From Dendrocalamus latiflorus (taxonomy: Eukaryota; Streptophyta; Magnoliopsida; Poales; Poaceae): a stretch of DNA of 64,000 nucleotides. Made by a program: the position numbers and the translations under genes. How positions within the stretch are numbered: position 1 is the first letter of the stretch; every line of letters begins with the position of its first letter. The stretch spans positions 15,387,100 to 15,451,099 of the forward strand of contig CM029622.1 in NCBI GenBank assembly GCA_017311315.1, given 5' to 3'. Below, one piece after another: positions 1-10,893 of the stretch. The notes beneath the pieces were generated by a model. The model ran no database searches, was not told the DNA's origin, and worked only from the letters and a program-made list of their open reading frames with translations.

Positions 1-358
1 TCAACCTCTTACATCACTAATTATAGTAGGGGGAAAGGGTGGAAATATTTTAATAAATACACTTGCTCCCTGCATGGACTAACGTTGCGAATGACACTTC
101 TCGAGAAAAGTGGACAAATATTGTGAAACAGAGGGAATAGTAATTGTTGTGATATTTTGCAATGTGATTATTTTGGTACTCAAATCTATTTTGTTCAGGC
201 GTTAAAGCTTGTCGTGTCTTGGTATGACATCCCATAACAAAAGATGCATGCATGTAACAGCGGCAAGATCTTTCTCTCGCGACTACTCAAGTTAAAAATC
301 TCAAAAAAAACAAACCACCCATTGCCCCTTCACATTCTTTTAGGAAACAAACATTAAT
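1..358. other. AT-rich intergenic sequence left of the first CACTA element
   Basis: No coding region, splice structure or repeat is recognised. A 67-codon minus-strand frame at 50-253 has no recognisable domain or upstream signal and is treated as chance. The stretch ends at the TTA target-site copy (359-361). Confidence 0.5.
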
Positions 359-361
359 TTA

Positions 362-655
362 CACTACTACAGAAAGCCTAATAGTAGACGTCAAATCACA
401 GACGATTTTGTGAAACCGTCTGTGATGTACACTATTACAGACGGTTGTAATTTGGAGGCTATCTGTGGTATTTGTGGCGGAAAAAGGAGTATCACAGACG
501 GTCGGTATATATTAAGAACGTCTGTGATAATCCCAGATTATCACAGACGGTTTTTAATACAAAACCGTCTGTGATAACTGATAAGCTCAATGGCGTGATA
601 AGCTGGTTCACAGATGGTTTTTAATTTAAACCGTCTGTGATAATGGTCTCTAGGC
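362..655. repeat. 5' terminal inverted repeat and subterminal repeat array of CACTA-1
   Basis: After the 14-bp terminal repeat, about ten copies of a core TCACAGACGGTT or its complement AACCGTCTGTGA lie in both orientations, often as short hairpins. In En/Spm such subterminal arrays bind the TNPA-type protein and are required for excision; that role is inferred here from position. Confidence 0.85.
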
Positions 656-1067
656 ATTTATTGCGCTGCTCAGACCGCATCGTCTTCATTTCGATCCAGA
701 TCTAGCCACTGCTGCGCACTTTTTCACTCAGGAGGAAGCTAGGCGATTTCAGGCCAGTTAATTTGGTGGGAAGAGGCAGAGATTGAGCTTTGAAGATTCA
801 TACTTTCCTGGTTGCTCTAGATATGGTTAGTAATGAAATTTAATTTTTTTCTTTAATTGCATTACAATTTAGGTCTAAGTAATCCATGAGTGTTATTGAA
901 GATGGTTAATTTGCAAAATTGTTGGTTATATAATAGCTGTTGTGTTTATAATATGAATTGAGCTAGCAAATTAAGCCTCAATATAATAAATGTGGCGGTA
1001 TATATGTAGTAATAATTAGTGAATCTAATTTTTTAATACTAAGTTGTTATATATGTACGTAACGTAG

Positions 1068-4000
1068 GACCGAAGCTGGATGTATGGCCGCGAGCCGTGT
1101 GAGTGAAGAGTACATTATGGCGTGTCTGCTTTTATAAGAGCCGCGGAGGAGGATATGTTGAACAAGGGGGTGGAATATATGTTCTGTCCATGCACTGACT
1201 GCGAGAATTTAAAGATGTTTAGAACCGAGGGCAAATTGAAGCGCACTTGATTCAGAGGGTTTCAAAAAGGATTATACGTGTTGGACCAGTCATGGCGAAG
1301 TGAATGATCATATGCCGCCGGATGACATCACCGGTGAAGTGCATGATATGCCACCGGATGACATCACCGGTGAAGTGAATGACATGCCGCCGAATAATGT
1401 CGATTGTCGTTCGAATTCGGATAGGTTGCACGATGAAAATCTGGATCAGATGCTTCGCGATGTAGAAGAGAACTATGATGAGAGAGAGTATGTTAAATTC
1501 CGGGGCTTGATGGAGGACTCGGAAAAACCTTTGTTCACGTGCTGCATGTACATGAGTTGTCGGCCATGCTTGAACTGTTGAAATTGAAGGCAAGCAACGG
1601 TTGGTCCGACAAGAGTTTTCACGGCGCTGCTAGGTCTTTTAGCGGACATGCTACCGGAGGAAATGAGTTGCCTAAAAACCACGTATAAAGCCAAGAAGGT
1701 TCTTTGTCCGTTGGGAATGGAAGTAGAAAGAATACATGCATGTCCGAATGACTGTATCCCTACCGTAAAGAGTATGCAAACATGCATGTATGTCCAGTGT
1801 GCAACGCATCCCGATACAAACGTAACAATCAATCAGATGATGGGAGGGAACAGAGGCGAAGAAAGGACCTCCTACTAAGGTGGCATGGTATTTTCCTATA
1901 ATTCCCCGTTTGAAAAGGTTTTTTGCAAATCCAAAGGAGGCAAAACTGCTACGTTGGCACTCAGAGTTGCGCAAGAAGGATGGAATGCTAAGACACCTTG
2001 CTGATTCCGCGCAGTGGAGAAACATCGATAGGAGTTTTTGCAGACTTTGGTGCAAAACCAGGAATATAAGGTTTGGACTGAGTACAGATGGAATGAATCC
2101 TTTCAGTAGCATGAGCAGCCGACATAGCATGGCCCCTGCTCTCTGCATCTATAACCTTCCTCCTTGGTTGTGTATGAAGCGAAAGTATATTTTGCTGTCG
2201 ATACTTATCCAGGGCCAAAACAACCTGGGAATGATATTGATGTGTTCCTAGCACCGTTGGTGGAAAGATCTAAAAGTACTGTGGAACGAAGGGGCTGGTA
2301 TGGGATGCATACAAACGAGAGAACTTCACTCTGCGCTCCTTATGTTCTGCACCATAAATGATTATCCTGCCCTTGTAACCTATCGGACCATAGTACAAAA
2401 GGTGCCAAAGCTTGTACTCACTGTTTAGATGGTACCGAGAGTGTGTGGCTGAACCACTCACGCAAAACCGTCTACATGCGTCACCGCCGGTTCCTTCAGA
2501 GGGCTCCCCATACCGCAAGATGAAGAAACAATTTGACGGAGAGAAGGAAGACGGTCAACTCCAAGCATTTAAGGGGACACGAGGTTTATGATATGGTTAA
2601 GGATTTAGATGTTGTCCTCGAAAAGGGACGTAAATTGAGGGCTCATGAGAAGAACACCTGGAAGAAGAGATCAATATTTTGGGACTTACCTTATTGGGAG
2701 TACCTAGATGTTCGACACTGCATCGACGTCATGCACGTAGAAAAGAATGTATGCGACAGCTTGATTGGGCTCTTACGGAACATTCGTGATAAAACAAAGG
2801 ACGGTGTCAACGCACGGCTTGACTTGGCTGACATGGACATCAGGCCTGAGTTAGCACCGACATGCACTGATAATGTACGAACGTACCTTCCCCCTGCGTG
2901 TTACACTCTGTCCAAGGCTGAAAAAACAGAACTGTGCCAGTGCTTGCATGGTGTCAAGTTCCGTCTGGTTACTCCGACAACATGAGAAACTTGTTTCGAT
3001 GGCAAGATTTGAAGTTAAATGGCATGAAGTCTCATGATTGTCATGTGCTGATGACACAGATGCTCCCTATTGCAATTAGAAATATTTTGCCGATCAAAGT
3101 CCGAGAGACAATCATGAGGCTATGTTATTTCTTTAACACAATTGCTCAGAAGGTCATCGATCCCCAAGGACTAGATGCTATGCAGGACGAGGTGGTGACG
3201 ACTTTATGTCACCTTGAAATGTATTTTCCTCCTTCGTTTTCGATATCATGGTCCATCTCATTGTTCACGTTGTGTGGGAGATAAAAATGTGTGTGCCCGT
3301 ATTCCTACGTAGCATGTACCCATTTGAGAGGTTCATGGGAATTCTCAAGTCCTACGTACGGAATCGTTCTTGGCCGGAGGGCAGCATCGTCGAAGGTTAT
3401 GCAAGCGAAGAGGTCCATGAGTTTGTGTCGATTATATGGCTCAGATTCAACCGATAGGTGTCCCTCAATCTCGTCATGAGGGGAGCTGAAGGGTCTCGAA
3501 ACTATCGGAAGGAAAGCAATCACTCCAATATAGACACGTATACTCAAGCCCATTTTCACGTGTTGCAACACATGACTGAAGTGGCGCCTTATTTGGACCA
3601 GCACAAGGATGTGCTTCGGCAACAGAATCCGGAGTGGCCGGATGTTTGGATCATGAGGCAACATAATCGTCGGTTCAACCAATGGTTGAAGGAGCAAATC
3701 GCTAGGAGCTCGCCAAGTGAGACGCTGACATGGTTGGCAAAAGGGCCGATATTTACAGTTGTTCATATGGCAAGGATATGACATAAATGGTACACATTCT
3801 ATACGCAGTCTCAGGATGTAAAGAGCACTAACCAGAACAGCGGTGTCCGCATAGATGGCGTTCAGTACCGATGGGTCGAGAAACTCGTACTATGGCTTCA
3901 TAGAAGAGATTTGGGACTCGACTATGTGGTTTTCAAGATCCCCTTATTTCGCTACCGTTGGGTGCATCTGCCACAGGTGAAGGTTGACAAGTACGGTGTC

Positions 4001-4220
4001 ACGACCGTGGACCTCCAACTGTCGGGTACAAAGACGAACCATTCGTACTCGCTAATCAAGTTGTTCAAGTTTTCTATGTAACCGACCCAGCAAATAAGAA
4101 ACGCCATGTAGTTCTTCATGGAAAAGGAGAATTGTCGGAGTGGAGAATGTAGTGGACGAGGAGGAATACAATCAATTTACAAGTTACCTCCTTTTGGAAA
4201 TGGCATAAGGGTCGACGACG
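1068..4220 (+). pseudogene. TNPD-type CACTA transposase pseudogene (Transposase_21, DUF4218, DUF4216)
   Basis: Conserved blocks occur in order but in changing frames. First is the N-terminal DRSWMYG motif (about 1068). Transposase_21 signatures follow: FPIIPRLKRFFANPKEAKLL and NIRFGLSTDGMNPF (1880-2105), then WDLPYWEYLD and HCIDVMHVEKNVCDSLIGLL (2680-2780). The DUF4218-type block MYPFERFMGILKSYVRNR lies near 3317-3370 and the DUF4216-type C-terminus FVLANQVVQVFYVTDPANKK near 4040-4100. At least six frame changes and several stops separate them. Compared with CACTA-2, where GTAG is followed by ATGGACAGAAG, this copy reads GTAGGACCGAAG, so the start codon appears missing. In an active element the protein would be the catalytic transposase acting on the terminal repeats; this copy is a relic. 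Confidence 0.88.
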
Positions 4221-4565
4221 AACAACGTGACGAAACTAGTTATGTACGTATTGATCATAATGAAGGGGTTAATTTTTAAAGGAAATAAACAAGTACAATG
4301 AGAATGTGCAACATATATGTGAATGTATATGTGAATTGGCATTTATGTATATGTGATGTATATGTGTGATGTACATGTGAATTGGCATGCATTTATGTAT
4401 AGAACAATGCTGCAGTGTGATATATTTGAGAATGACAAAATGTATCAAGAAATACAATGTGTGAATGCAGCTGGTTGGTGTTGTATATGAATGCAGCTGT
4501 TTGGTGGTTGATATGAATGCAGCTGTGCTTATTGGTGTTGTCTTAATAACTACAGTCGCTAAGGC

Positions 4566-4650
4566 TTATCACAGACGGTTCTGAACTTAGAACCGTCTGT
4601 GATATCAATATCACAGACGGTTCTAAGTTTAGAACCGTCTGTGATAACCC
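4566..4650. promoter_or_regulatory. Internal copy of the subterminal repeat array between the two CACTA-1 genes
   Basis: Four alternating copies of ATCACAGACGGTTCT and its complement form two hairpins, followed by a TATATATA stretch (about 4655-4662) and a TGCGCTGC...TCGATC-AGATCTA segment resembling the leader near 670-710. The arrangement looks like a second promoter for the downstream TNPA-like gene that shares its binding motif with the element ends. The motif is seen directly; the promoter role is inferred. Confidence 0.6.
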
Positions 4651-4714
4651 CCCTATATATACCCTCTGGCTAGGGTGTTTCCTTGTGCGCTGCAGTTATT
4701 CGATCTAGATCTAA

Positions 4715-4960
4715 TTAAATCCCGAGCCCGTCGTCGTCGCTGCCTTCCCTGAGCCCTCGCCGACGCCTCCCCGAGCCCATCGCCGCCGTCGTCCCCGAGC
4801 CCGTCGCCGGCCGCCTCCGTCGAGCCCGTCACCGGCCGCCTCCCCCGAGCCCCTCGTCGAGCCCGTCGCCGTCCGCCTCCCCCAAGCCCCTCGTCGAGCC
4901 CGTCGTCGTCCGCCTCCCCAAGCCCCTCGTCGAGCCCCTCGCCGGCCACCTCCCCTCGAT
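4715..4960. repeat. GC-rich proline/serine-like trinucleotide repeat tract
   Basis: Imperfect tandem units around CCCGAGCCCGTCGCCG repeat through this leader region. Open frames of about 130 codons on the minus strand arise from the repeat composition and show no domain, so they are not called as genes. Confidence 0.6.
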
Positions 4961-5074
4961 TACCGTCTGCATTGTGAGTATTGTTAACTTTTAGCAAACT
5001 TTGTCGCAGTTTTCTGTGATGGACTAGGGTTTTGAGTTCTAGAGGGTTCATTTCTTGTAGTAGCTTATGTTTAC

Positions 5075-5420
5075 ATGTACATATTACATTGGTACATTGT
5101 TTACTGCAGTAGCTTAATTAGTTTGCTATTTGGTACATACTACATTGGTACATTGTTTACTGCAATAGCTTAATTAGTTTGCTATTTGGTACATTATATT
5201 GGTACATTGTTTACTGCAGTAGCTTAATTAGTTTGTTATTTGGTACATATACATTGGTACATTGTTTACTGCAGTAGCTTAATTAGTTTGCTATTGGTAC
5301 ATATTACATTGGTACATTGTTTACTGCAGTACCTTAATTAGTTTGCTATGTGGTACATATTACATTGGTACATTGTTTACTGCAGTAGCTTAGTTTTCAT
5401 TGGTACATATTACATTGCTT
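5075..5420. repeat. Tandem repeat, about 55-57 bp unit, six copies, in CACTA-1
   Basis: The phrase GGTACATTGTTTACTGCAGT recurs six times, each followed by AGCTTAATTAGTTTGCTAT and GGTACATA. Copies differ by small indels. It lies between the internal repeat array and the second gene, probably in its leader or first intron. Confidence 0.9.
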
Positions 5421-5555
5421 GTTGTGGAGTGTTAGTATATAGTATATAGTATAGGCACATAACCCCTCTCTCTGTCCACATCACCCCCTCCCTTCTCCCC
5501 CTTCCCTCTACTCCTCTCCTCTCTTCCTAACATTGAGCATCATGTTTCACTTTTC

Positions 5556-8500
5556 TTGCTTCCTCATCTTATCCTAATAGACCCACAAATTGAGCAACAT
5601 GTCATCCGCGCATTCTTCAACACCATCGCCAGAGGCATCCGCTCCAACATCAAGACGCCAAGGAAGAGGCTATCGAAGAAGCCTGAGGGCCGATTGACCA
5701 TCACAGCGGTGGATGCATCTGGGGTCCCTCTCCTTCCTCACAAAGCAGTAAACGCATTCCGAAGCATGGTCAGAATAGTTGCACGAGAGCGAATTGAGAT
5801 CACATACAATTCGTGGAAGAACGTGCCTGACACTCGGAAACGCGAGCTGTGGACCGAAATTTTGGCATCGTTCGAGATCCCAGAAGAACACCAATACGCT
5901 GTGCAACGACAAACCTACCTAGCGGCGTGCAAAGTATGGAAGAACTTCAAGAGCACGCTTGTCAAGAAATACGTGGAGACGGATGAAACGCCTTTTCATA
6001 AATACCCATTCCTGGAACCACAATGGGAAGAGTTCAAGGCGATGAAGACGTCCGAGGATTTCAAAAGTACAAGTACAGCGCACAAGGCCCTCCAGGCAAA
6101 AAACACACACCCACAAAACTTGGCACAGCTGGGTATGCGGGTAAAATCCCGCAGTGGAGGAAGGACGATGACCTGGCAGCTGCACAGAACATCGCCCCGC
6201 CATTTTCCAATATCCCAGATAAGCGCGCTCGAAATTGGATTAGAGCAAGGTCATCTACAATGACATCGGGGGACGTCTCCTTTCAAAACCCTGCAGACCA
6301 GCAAGTGTCCCAATGCCTGGTAAGATATCGATCGAACTACGTAGCTTGTAATTACTCCACAACTTCGTACGAATTGAAATGACATGTCGTGCTCTTGCAG
6401 GAAGAGCTGAGTTTTGAATCTACCATGGGATCATTCCAGGGAACAAGGGAGAATGATATGCTCTCAGTGGCCCTGGGAAACAAGGAGCACCGGGTCGTAC
6501 GAGAGGCCTTGGGCTTTACGTTCCTTGGAAACATGGTTTCCAAGATGACTCTGGAATGTATCGGCGTAGTAAGAGAAACAAAGCCGAGCGTGACGCACAG
6601 CTACGAGAAGAGATTAAGGCATCTCTTAGAGAGGAGCTAATAGGTGAGCTGGCTGATGTAATCAGAGATGAGGTGCGAAAACAAACAGAAAGTCAGCTCC
6701 GCTACCGCGCGCTCCTGTGCTAGCTAGCCCGCACAACCCGTCCGAGTAGCTGCGCGTCCAATCCGACGCAAACCCAGGCCAAATTTCCTATGGACGACAT
6801 CCTGGTAATAATTATTATCTCTCGAATGCTTGCTCCATTGATAGGCCTATTCGAGTAGCTAATTTTGTATCGTTATGTAGGAGCCTACGAAGTGCATGCT
6901 CCAAGTGAGATATGGCTCCATTCCCTTGTACGCTGCTTGGGGCCAGGCATATTCGTCTGGTATCGGGGCCATGGTGCACGGTCAAGCTTTAGCGCCAGGC
7001 TTCGCAAAAGTTAAAGTGGATGGTGTGCATGTCAATTTTGATGTGGTCCCGCTACCGAAGCCCCCCAACGACGAGATCGTGACCTAGGACAGGCCATTGA
7101 AACATTCATCCAGTGGCCCAAAAGCAACATCTCCCTGGAGGTTTCTTCACGTGGCAGGACCAGAGCAACATGCACTGGTGCCATCTCCATTACAAGACCA
7201 GTCGGTTCCACCACCGGTAACTGCACCGGTGCCATCTCTATTACAAGACCAGTCGGTTCCACCACCGGTAACTGCACCGGTGCTATCTCCACGGGTGCTA
7301 TTCTCGCCGGAGCAACTTGCACTGCTGCTACCTTCAAAGTCGACTGCCGTGAAGTCGAACTATAGCCGAGGCAGCAAGGGCAAAGCAAAGAAGACCAATG
7401 ATGATATACCGTACCTACCTTTGGCCCGCAAATTCGTGCTTGGCGAGCCATTGCTTGAGCAAAAAGCCCTCCAACGCCTAGCATATAGTTTGCATACAAT
7501 CGCACACGTGGTATATGCAGAAGTCCAATAATCTAGAGAGAGAACGGACCTCAAGTATCACTGTCAAATTCACGTCGGATGATTTACACCACAGTCTTCA
7601 AGAGTGTATGTTCGTGGTCGCCTTTGAGGATTTTATTCGATCTGTTCACGCTCAACGCTCTCAACGTCTCAATCATTCGATGCTGGACGCTGTAAGTGTG
7701 TACAATCACAGCCTCCGTTCATGTCATATCTAATTTGTTGCTTTCGTGTGTATATATATATAGATCATGCTGACTAAAGCTAGATTATCCAACTCATCGG
7801 CTGGTTTCTTGGACCCACACACTTGGTCGCCAATGATACCATCGACCAGGATACAGCCCTCGTCGAGAGTGCATTGCAGCAGGACTGCTGGGTTGCATCA
7901 ATAAGGAATATGTACTTTGCCCTTCCATCAGAACTTTCATTGGATTTTAATAGTAATTGTACCAAAATGGAACAAGGTATATTACCTGATTCCCTAAGTA
8001 GGAATAAGATGGACTTCACAGTTGTCAACCAAGTAATCGATAGGTAAGTACATATTCTCCATACATACCTATATTGTACTCTTTCTTTCCTTCCGAATGA
8101 CTAAGGTTAACTTTTTCGAATCACGTAGGGTGTTCGCGATGTACATTGAAATGGGAAGTGTCTCGAAGCGCGGGGCCAAAGGCCTGCTGACACATGCTTG
8201 AGATTTTAAGGTATTCGCTATTTCACATTATTAATCCTATGCAACAGCCTCTTAAACTAACACATTCCATTTTTTTGCAGTGCCACCAGCACCAGCCGGG
8301 GCCAACACATGTGGATACTACGTTTGCGAACATATGGAACTACTCCTCGATTTCTCGAGGATCACCAATTCCAAGGTTTGTCAATCTTCCCATAATTACT
8401 TCATACTTATCACGTTACATATATACGCACATTGATATTCCTATCGACAGGCTGTATACATCCCGTCAACTCCATTGAAACAGCCTGATCTTGGACGGAT

Positions 8501-8573
8501 TCGAGCAGAGTTGGCATACTTTTTGCTGACTCAAGTCATAAATCCAGAAGGCTGGTTCCACTGCGCACCATAG
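5556..8573 (+). pseudogene. Second CACTA-1 gene: Transposase_24-like region with Ulp1-type C-terminus, broken
   Basis: The first block (about 5660-6060) has the plant CACTA Transposase_24 style, with EGRLTITAVDASGVPLLPHK, ITYNSWKNVPDTRKRELWTE and KVWKNFKS. The frame then shifts near 6055 and continues with KIPQWRKDDDLAAAQNIAPP (about 6145-6205) and FESTMGSFQGTRENDMLSVA. Further fragments lie at 6896-7087 and 7097-7531. The 3' part has splice-bounded exons. Exon 8281-8375 encodes GANTCGYYVCEHMELLLDF, the Cys box of Ulp1/C48 peptidases; exon 8451-8573 encodes DLGRIRAELAYFLLTQVI and ends in TAG. TNPA-type proteins bind subterminal repeats, and Ulp1-like parts occur in some plant CACTA and MULE elements. 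The start is uncertain: an ATG at about 5599 opens another frame that would need a frameshift. The 7790-8050 portion is the least certain. Confidence 0.75.
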
Positions 8574-8884
8574 ATACATAATCAACGAACCTTTTGTAGG
8601 TGCAAATGCAGTGTAGATCTTTTGTAATTGTGAATATAAGGTTAATGGATATTTATTTCAATTCAATTAATTGATTTGCGAAATGGATGCTTTATGTTTG
8701 TGAAATGAAGTGTGGTTGTCAATTGGATGTTTTATGTCTGTGAATGAATTGAGATGTGAAATGTATTTGAAATGAAATGAGATGTGTGAATTGTATGTTT
8801 TATGTCTGTGATTATCTGCTGTTTTCAAATGGCATGGCTAGCATTTCTGAGGCTAGCCAATAAACAGAAATAGATTCAGATATT

Positions 8885-9033
8885 GGAGAAATATCATAGA
8901 CGGTTTTTAATGAAAAATTCGAAAACCGTCTGTGATAACCTTGGATTATCACTGACCCATAGATTCAGACGGTTCAGAAACCGTCTGTGATGACGTTTCT
9001 GAACCGTCTGTAATGTGGTTTTCTGTAGTAGTG
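8885..9033. repeat. 3' subterminal repeats and terminal inverted repeat of CACTA-1
   Basis: Several copies of AACCGTCTGTGATAAC and GACGGTTCAGAAACCGTC mirror the 5' array, ending in TTTCTGTAGTAGTG, the inverted copy of the left terminus. Confidence 0.88.
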
Positions 9034-9036
9034 TTA

Positions 9037-9458
9037 CCCTCTTTCAAACTAAAATGTTTCTAGTATACTTTCCTCTGCGAGAGGTCCAAAACTAATAAAT
9101 TTACACCATGATTTGAACAACCAACACGCTTTTTTTTTTTAACTAAAACTGGGCTTTTTATGGCTGTTTTTTTCTTCTAAAAACTTTAATTGTTGTGAAT
9201 ATAAGAAATTAGAGAATAAGGCTCTAGATGTTAACCTATGATAGTTAAAAACTATGACATAGTTTTCTGAAATTGAAAAGGGGAAAGGCATTGTAAGAAA
9301 AATGAAAACCAAAATGGTGAGAAAATACACAAAATTCTCATGAAGAAGAAATTGCTTAACAAGTTTGTCAGTATTTGGGAGTCATTGCATGATGCCAATA
9401 GAGCCATGGTTCACACAGCAAGGTGGAGTTCATAATTAAGGGCCCGGTTGTTGAGTTA
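9037..9458. other. Intergenic AT-rich stretch, 3' side of a small minus-strand gene
   Basis: No domain-bearing frame is seen. The part next to 9459 is the likely 3' untranslated region of the minus-strand gene. Confidence 0.4.
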
Positions 9459-9967
9459 TCAACGAAGTTCAGAAACCTTTTGCTTGAAGTTCAGAATATC
9501 AGCTTCGTTATTAGCAACATCCTCAACATCTACCTTACTCTTCTATCAACAGAAAAAAAATCAAATAGCAAAAAACGCATGTGATTTAACTCAATAAATA
9601 ACCTCCTATTGTGAAGAGTACCTTGCTGCCACTCGATTAACAGGATGCTCAATGTCGTTAGCAGCAGCTCCAACGGCCGAATCAAAGGCATTGCCTGGCC
9701 TGGAAGAACACGAGAAACCATTCAAAGAAAATATTTTCCCTTTCCCAGAAACTGCCAAGGTCGGAACTGCTGAATGAGCCAAGAAATTAAGATGCCGATT
9801 CAAACTCACCGGGCCGCTCGCAACGCACCCACCATGCCGCCGGTGCCAAAACCTGCACTGCCTCTCAGGACAAGCATGAGCAGCGCCGCCACGTGCGCAA
9901 ACACGGGAGCAAACGACATCACGAATCTGGATTCTGGTGCACGACCAAGACGTGGTCCAGGAGTCAT
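9459..9967 (-). CDS. Small three-exon protein of unknown function, about 104 aa
   Basis: I do not recognise the family. On the minus strand three exons join in phase: 9967-9810, 9699-9622 and 9537-9459 (TGA). Donors are GTGAGT and GTACTC and acceptors are TTCCAG and GAAGAG; the last acceptor is chosen because only it keeps the frame open. The first ATG gives MTPGPRLGRAPESRF; an in-frame second ATG (9919) begins MSFAPVFAHVAALLMLVLRG, which contains a short hydrophobic stretch compatible with a membrane anchor or signal segment. A Gly/Ala-rich part follows, with NAFDSAVGAAANDIEHPVNR. The C-terminus, VDVEDVANNEADILNFKQKV, is charged and helical in character. A short upstream frame (MMHLLPAAKAA, stop) precedes the start. 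The gene sits between two transposons and could be a remnant of a longer gene. Confidence 0.5.
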
Positions 9968-10136
9968 GCCGCCTTCGCCGCAGGGAGGAGGTGCATCATG
10001 CTGGAAGAGGCTGCGCGAGAGGAGGCAATGGCGAGATTGGGTGGGAGATGTTCGTTAGGATTTCGTTTTTTGAGATTAATTTAAGGTTAGTTAGCATTAG
10101 CATGTATGGAGGTCTAGGGAGGAAGACGAAGGATAA

Positions 10137-10709
10137 GGCTCTGTTTGGTACAGCTTCACCAACAACTTCATGAGTTATTGTGAGCTGTTTTTTGCCAAAC
10201 ACCCTTTTTGCAAACAGCTTCATGGATGAAGCTCCTTAAATCATGCTCTCACAAGGGAATGGGGTGGGGTGAAGCTGAAAATAGTAGCTTTTCACAGCTC
10301 TCTCTCTCAGGCTCGCAGTTCTAGGAATCCATTGCCCTTGTAGTTGACAGAAATTACAGCACTTTGCCACTGGGTCCCCACGCTTGTTTCCTCTCCTCCC
10401 GTTCGCACTTCTCTACCGTTCGCAATGATTTTAATTTTTTATTATTTTATTATTTTAATTTTTTTAATTCATACTCATTCAAATATATTATTTTTTAATT
10501 CATATGACCATATACAAACATACACTCCAAATGTTAGAACAAGTCAGGACAAGGGCATCTTGGACAATTGCCCTCTCTCAGCCATGCATGAAGCTGTTTG
10601 CCAAATAGTTTTCCAAAACAGCTTTAGCTTCACCGGTGAAGCTGTTCGTGAAGCTGAAACAAAAAAAAACAGCTTCACTAGTGAAGCTGAGCTTGTGCCA
10701 AACGGGGCC
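10137..10709. mobile_element. PIF/Harbinger (Tourist-like) MITE, 573 bp
   Basis: The ends are GGCTCTGTTTGGTACAGCTTCA and the inverted counterpart of GGCCCCGTTTGGCACAAGCT. TAA flanks both sides (10134-10136 and 10710-10712), the usual target duplication of this superfamily. Inside, repeated AAGCTG/CAGCTT words form further short inverted repeats near both ends. There is no coding capacity. Confidence 0.8.
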
Positions 10710-10893
10710 TAAATGTGAAGGGTGTAGGCCGAAGTGAGAAAATCACAACTTAAGCTGGCCCACATGGCTGCACGCATTTTTTTTTATCAAGAGAGTGGGA
10801 AAAACATATCCCTCATCAACTCTCTCTTTTAAGTTATAGAGCATTGTCACTTGCTATCACAACACCACCTATCGACCATAGTGCCTGTAGCCA

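Larger units (their letters stand above)
362..9033 (+). mobile_element. Complete CACTA (En/Spm-type) DNA transposon, 8.7 kb, degenerate
   Basis: The left end reads CACTACTACAGAAA at 362 and the right end is its inverted copy finishing at 9033. TTA flanks both sides (359-361 and 9034-9036), the 3-bp target duplication expected of the CACTA superfamily. Just inside both ends, and again at about 4566-4650, are many direct and inverted copies of ATCACAGACGGTT. The interior holds two transcription units on the plus strand, a TNPD-type transposase relic (about 1068-4220) and a Transposase_24/Ulp1-like gene (about 5556-8573). Both have frameshifts or stops, so this copy should not be autonomous, though it could be mobilised in trans if its ends are recognised. 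Confidence 0.95.
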
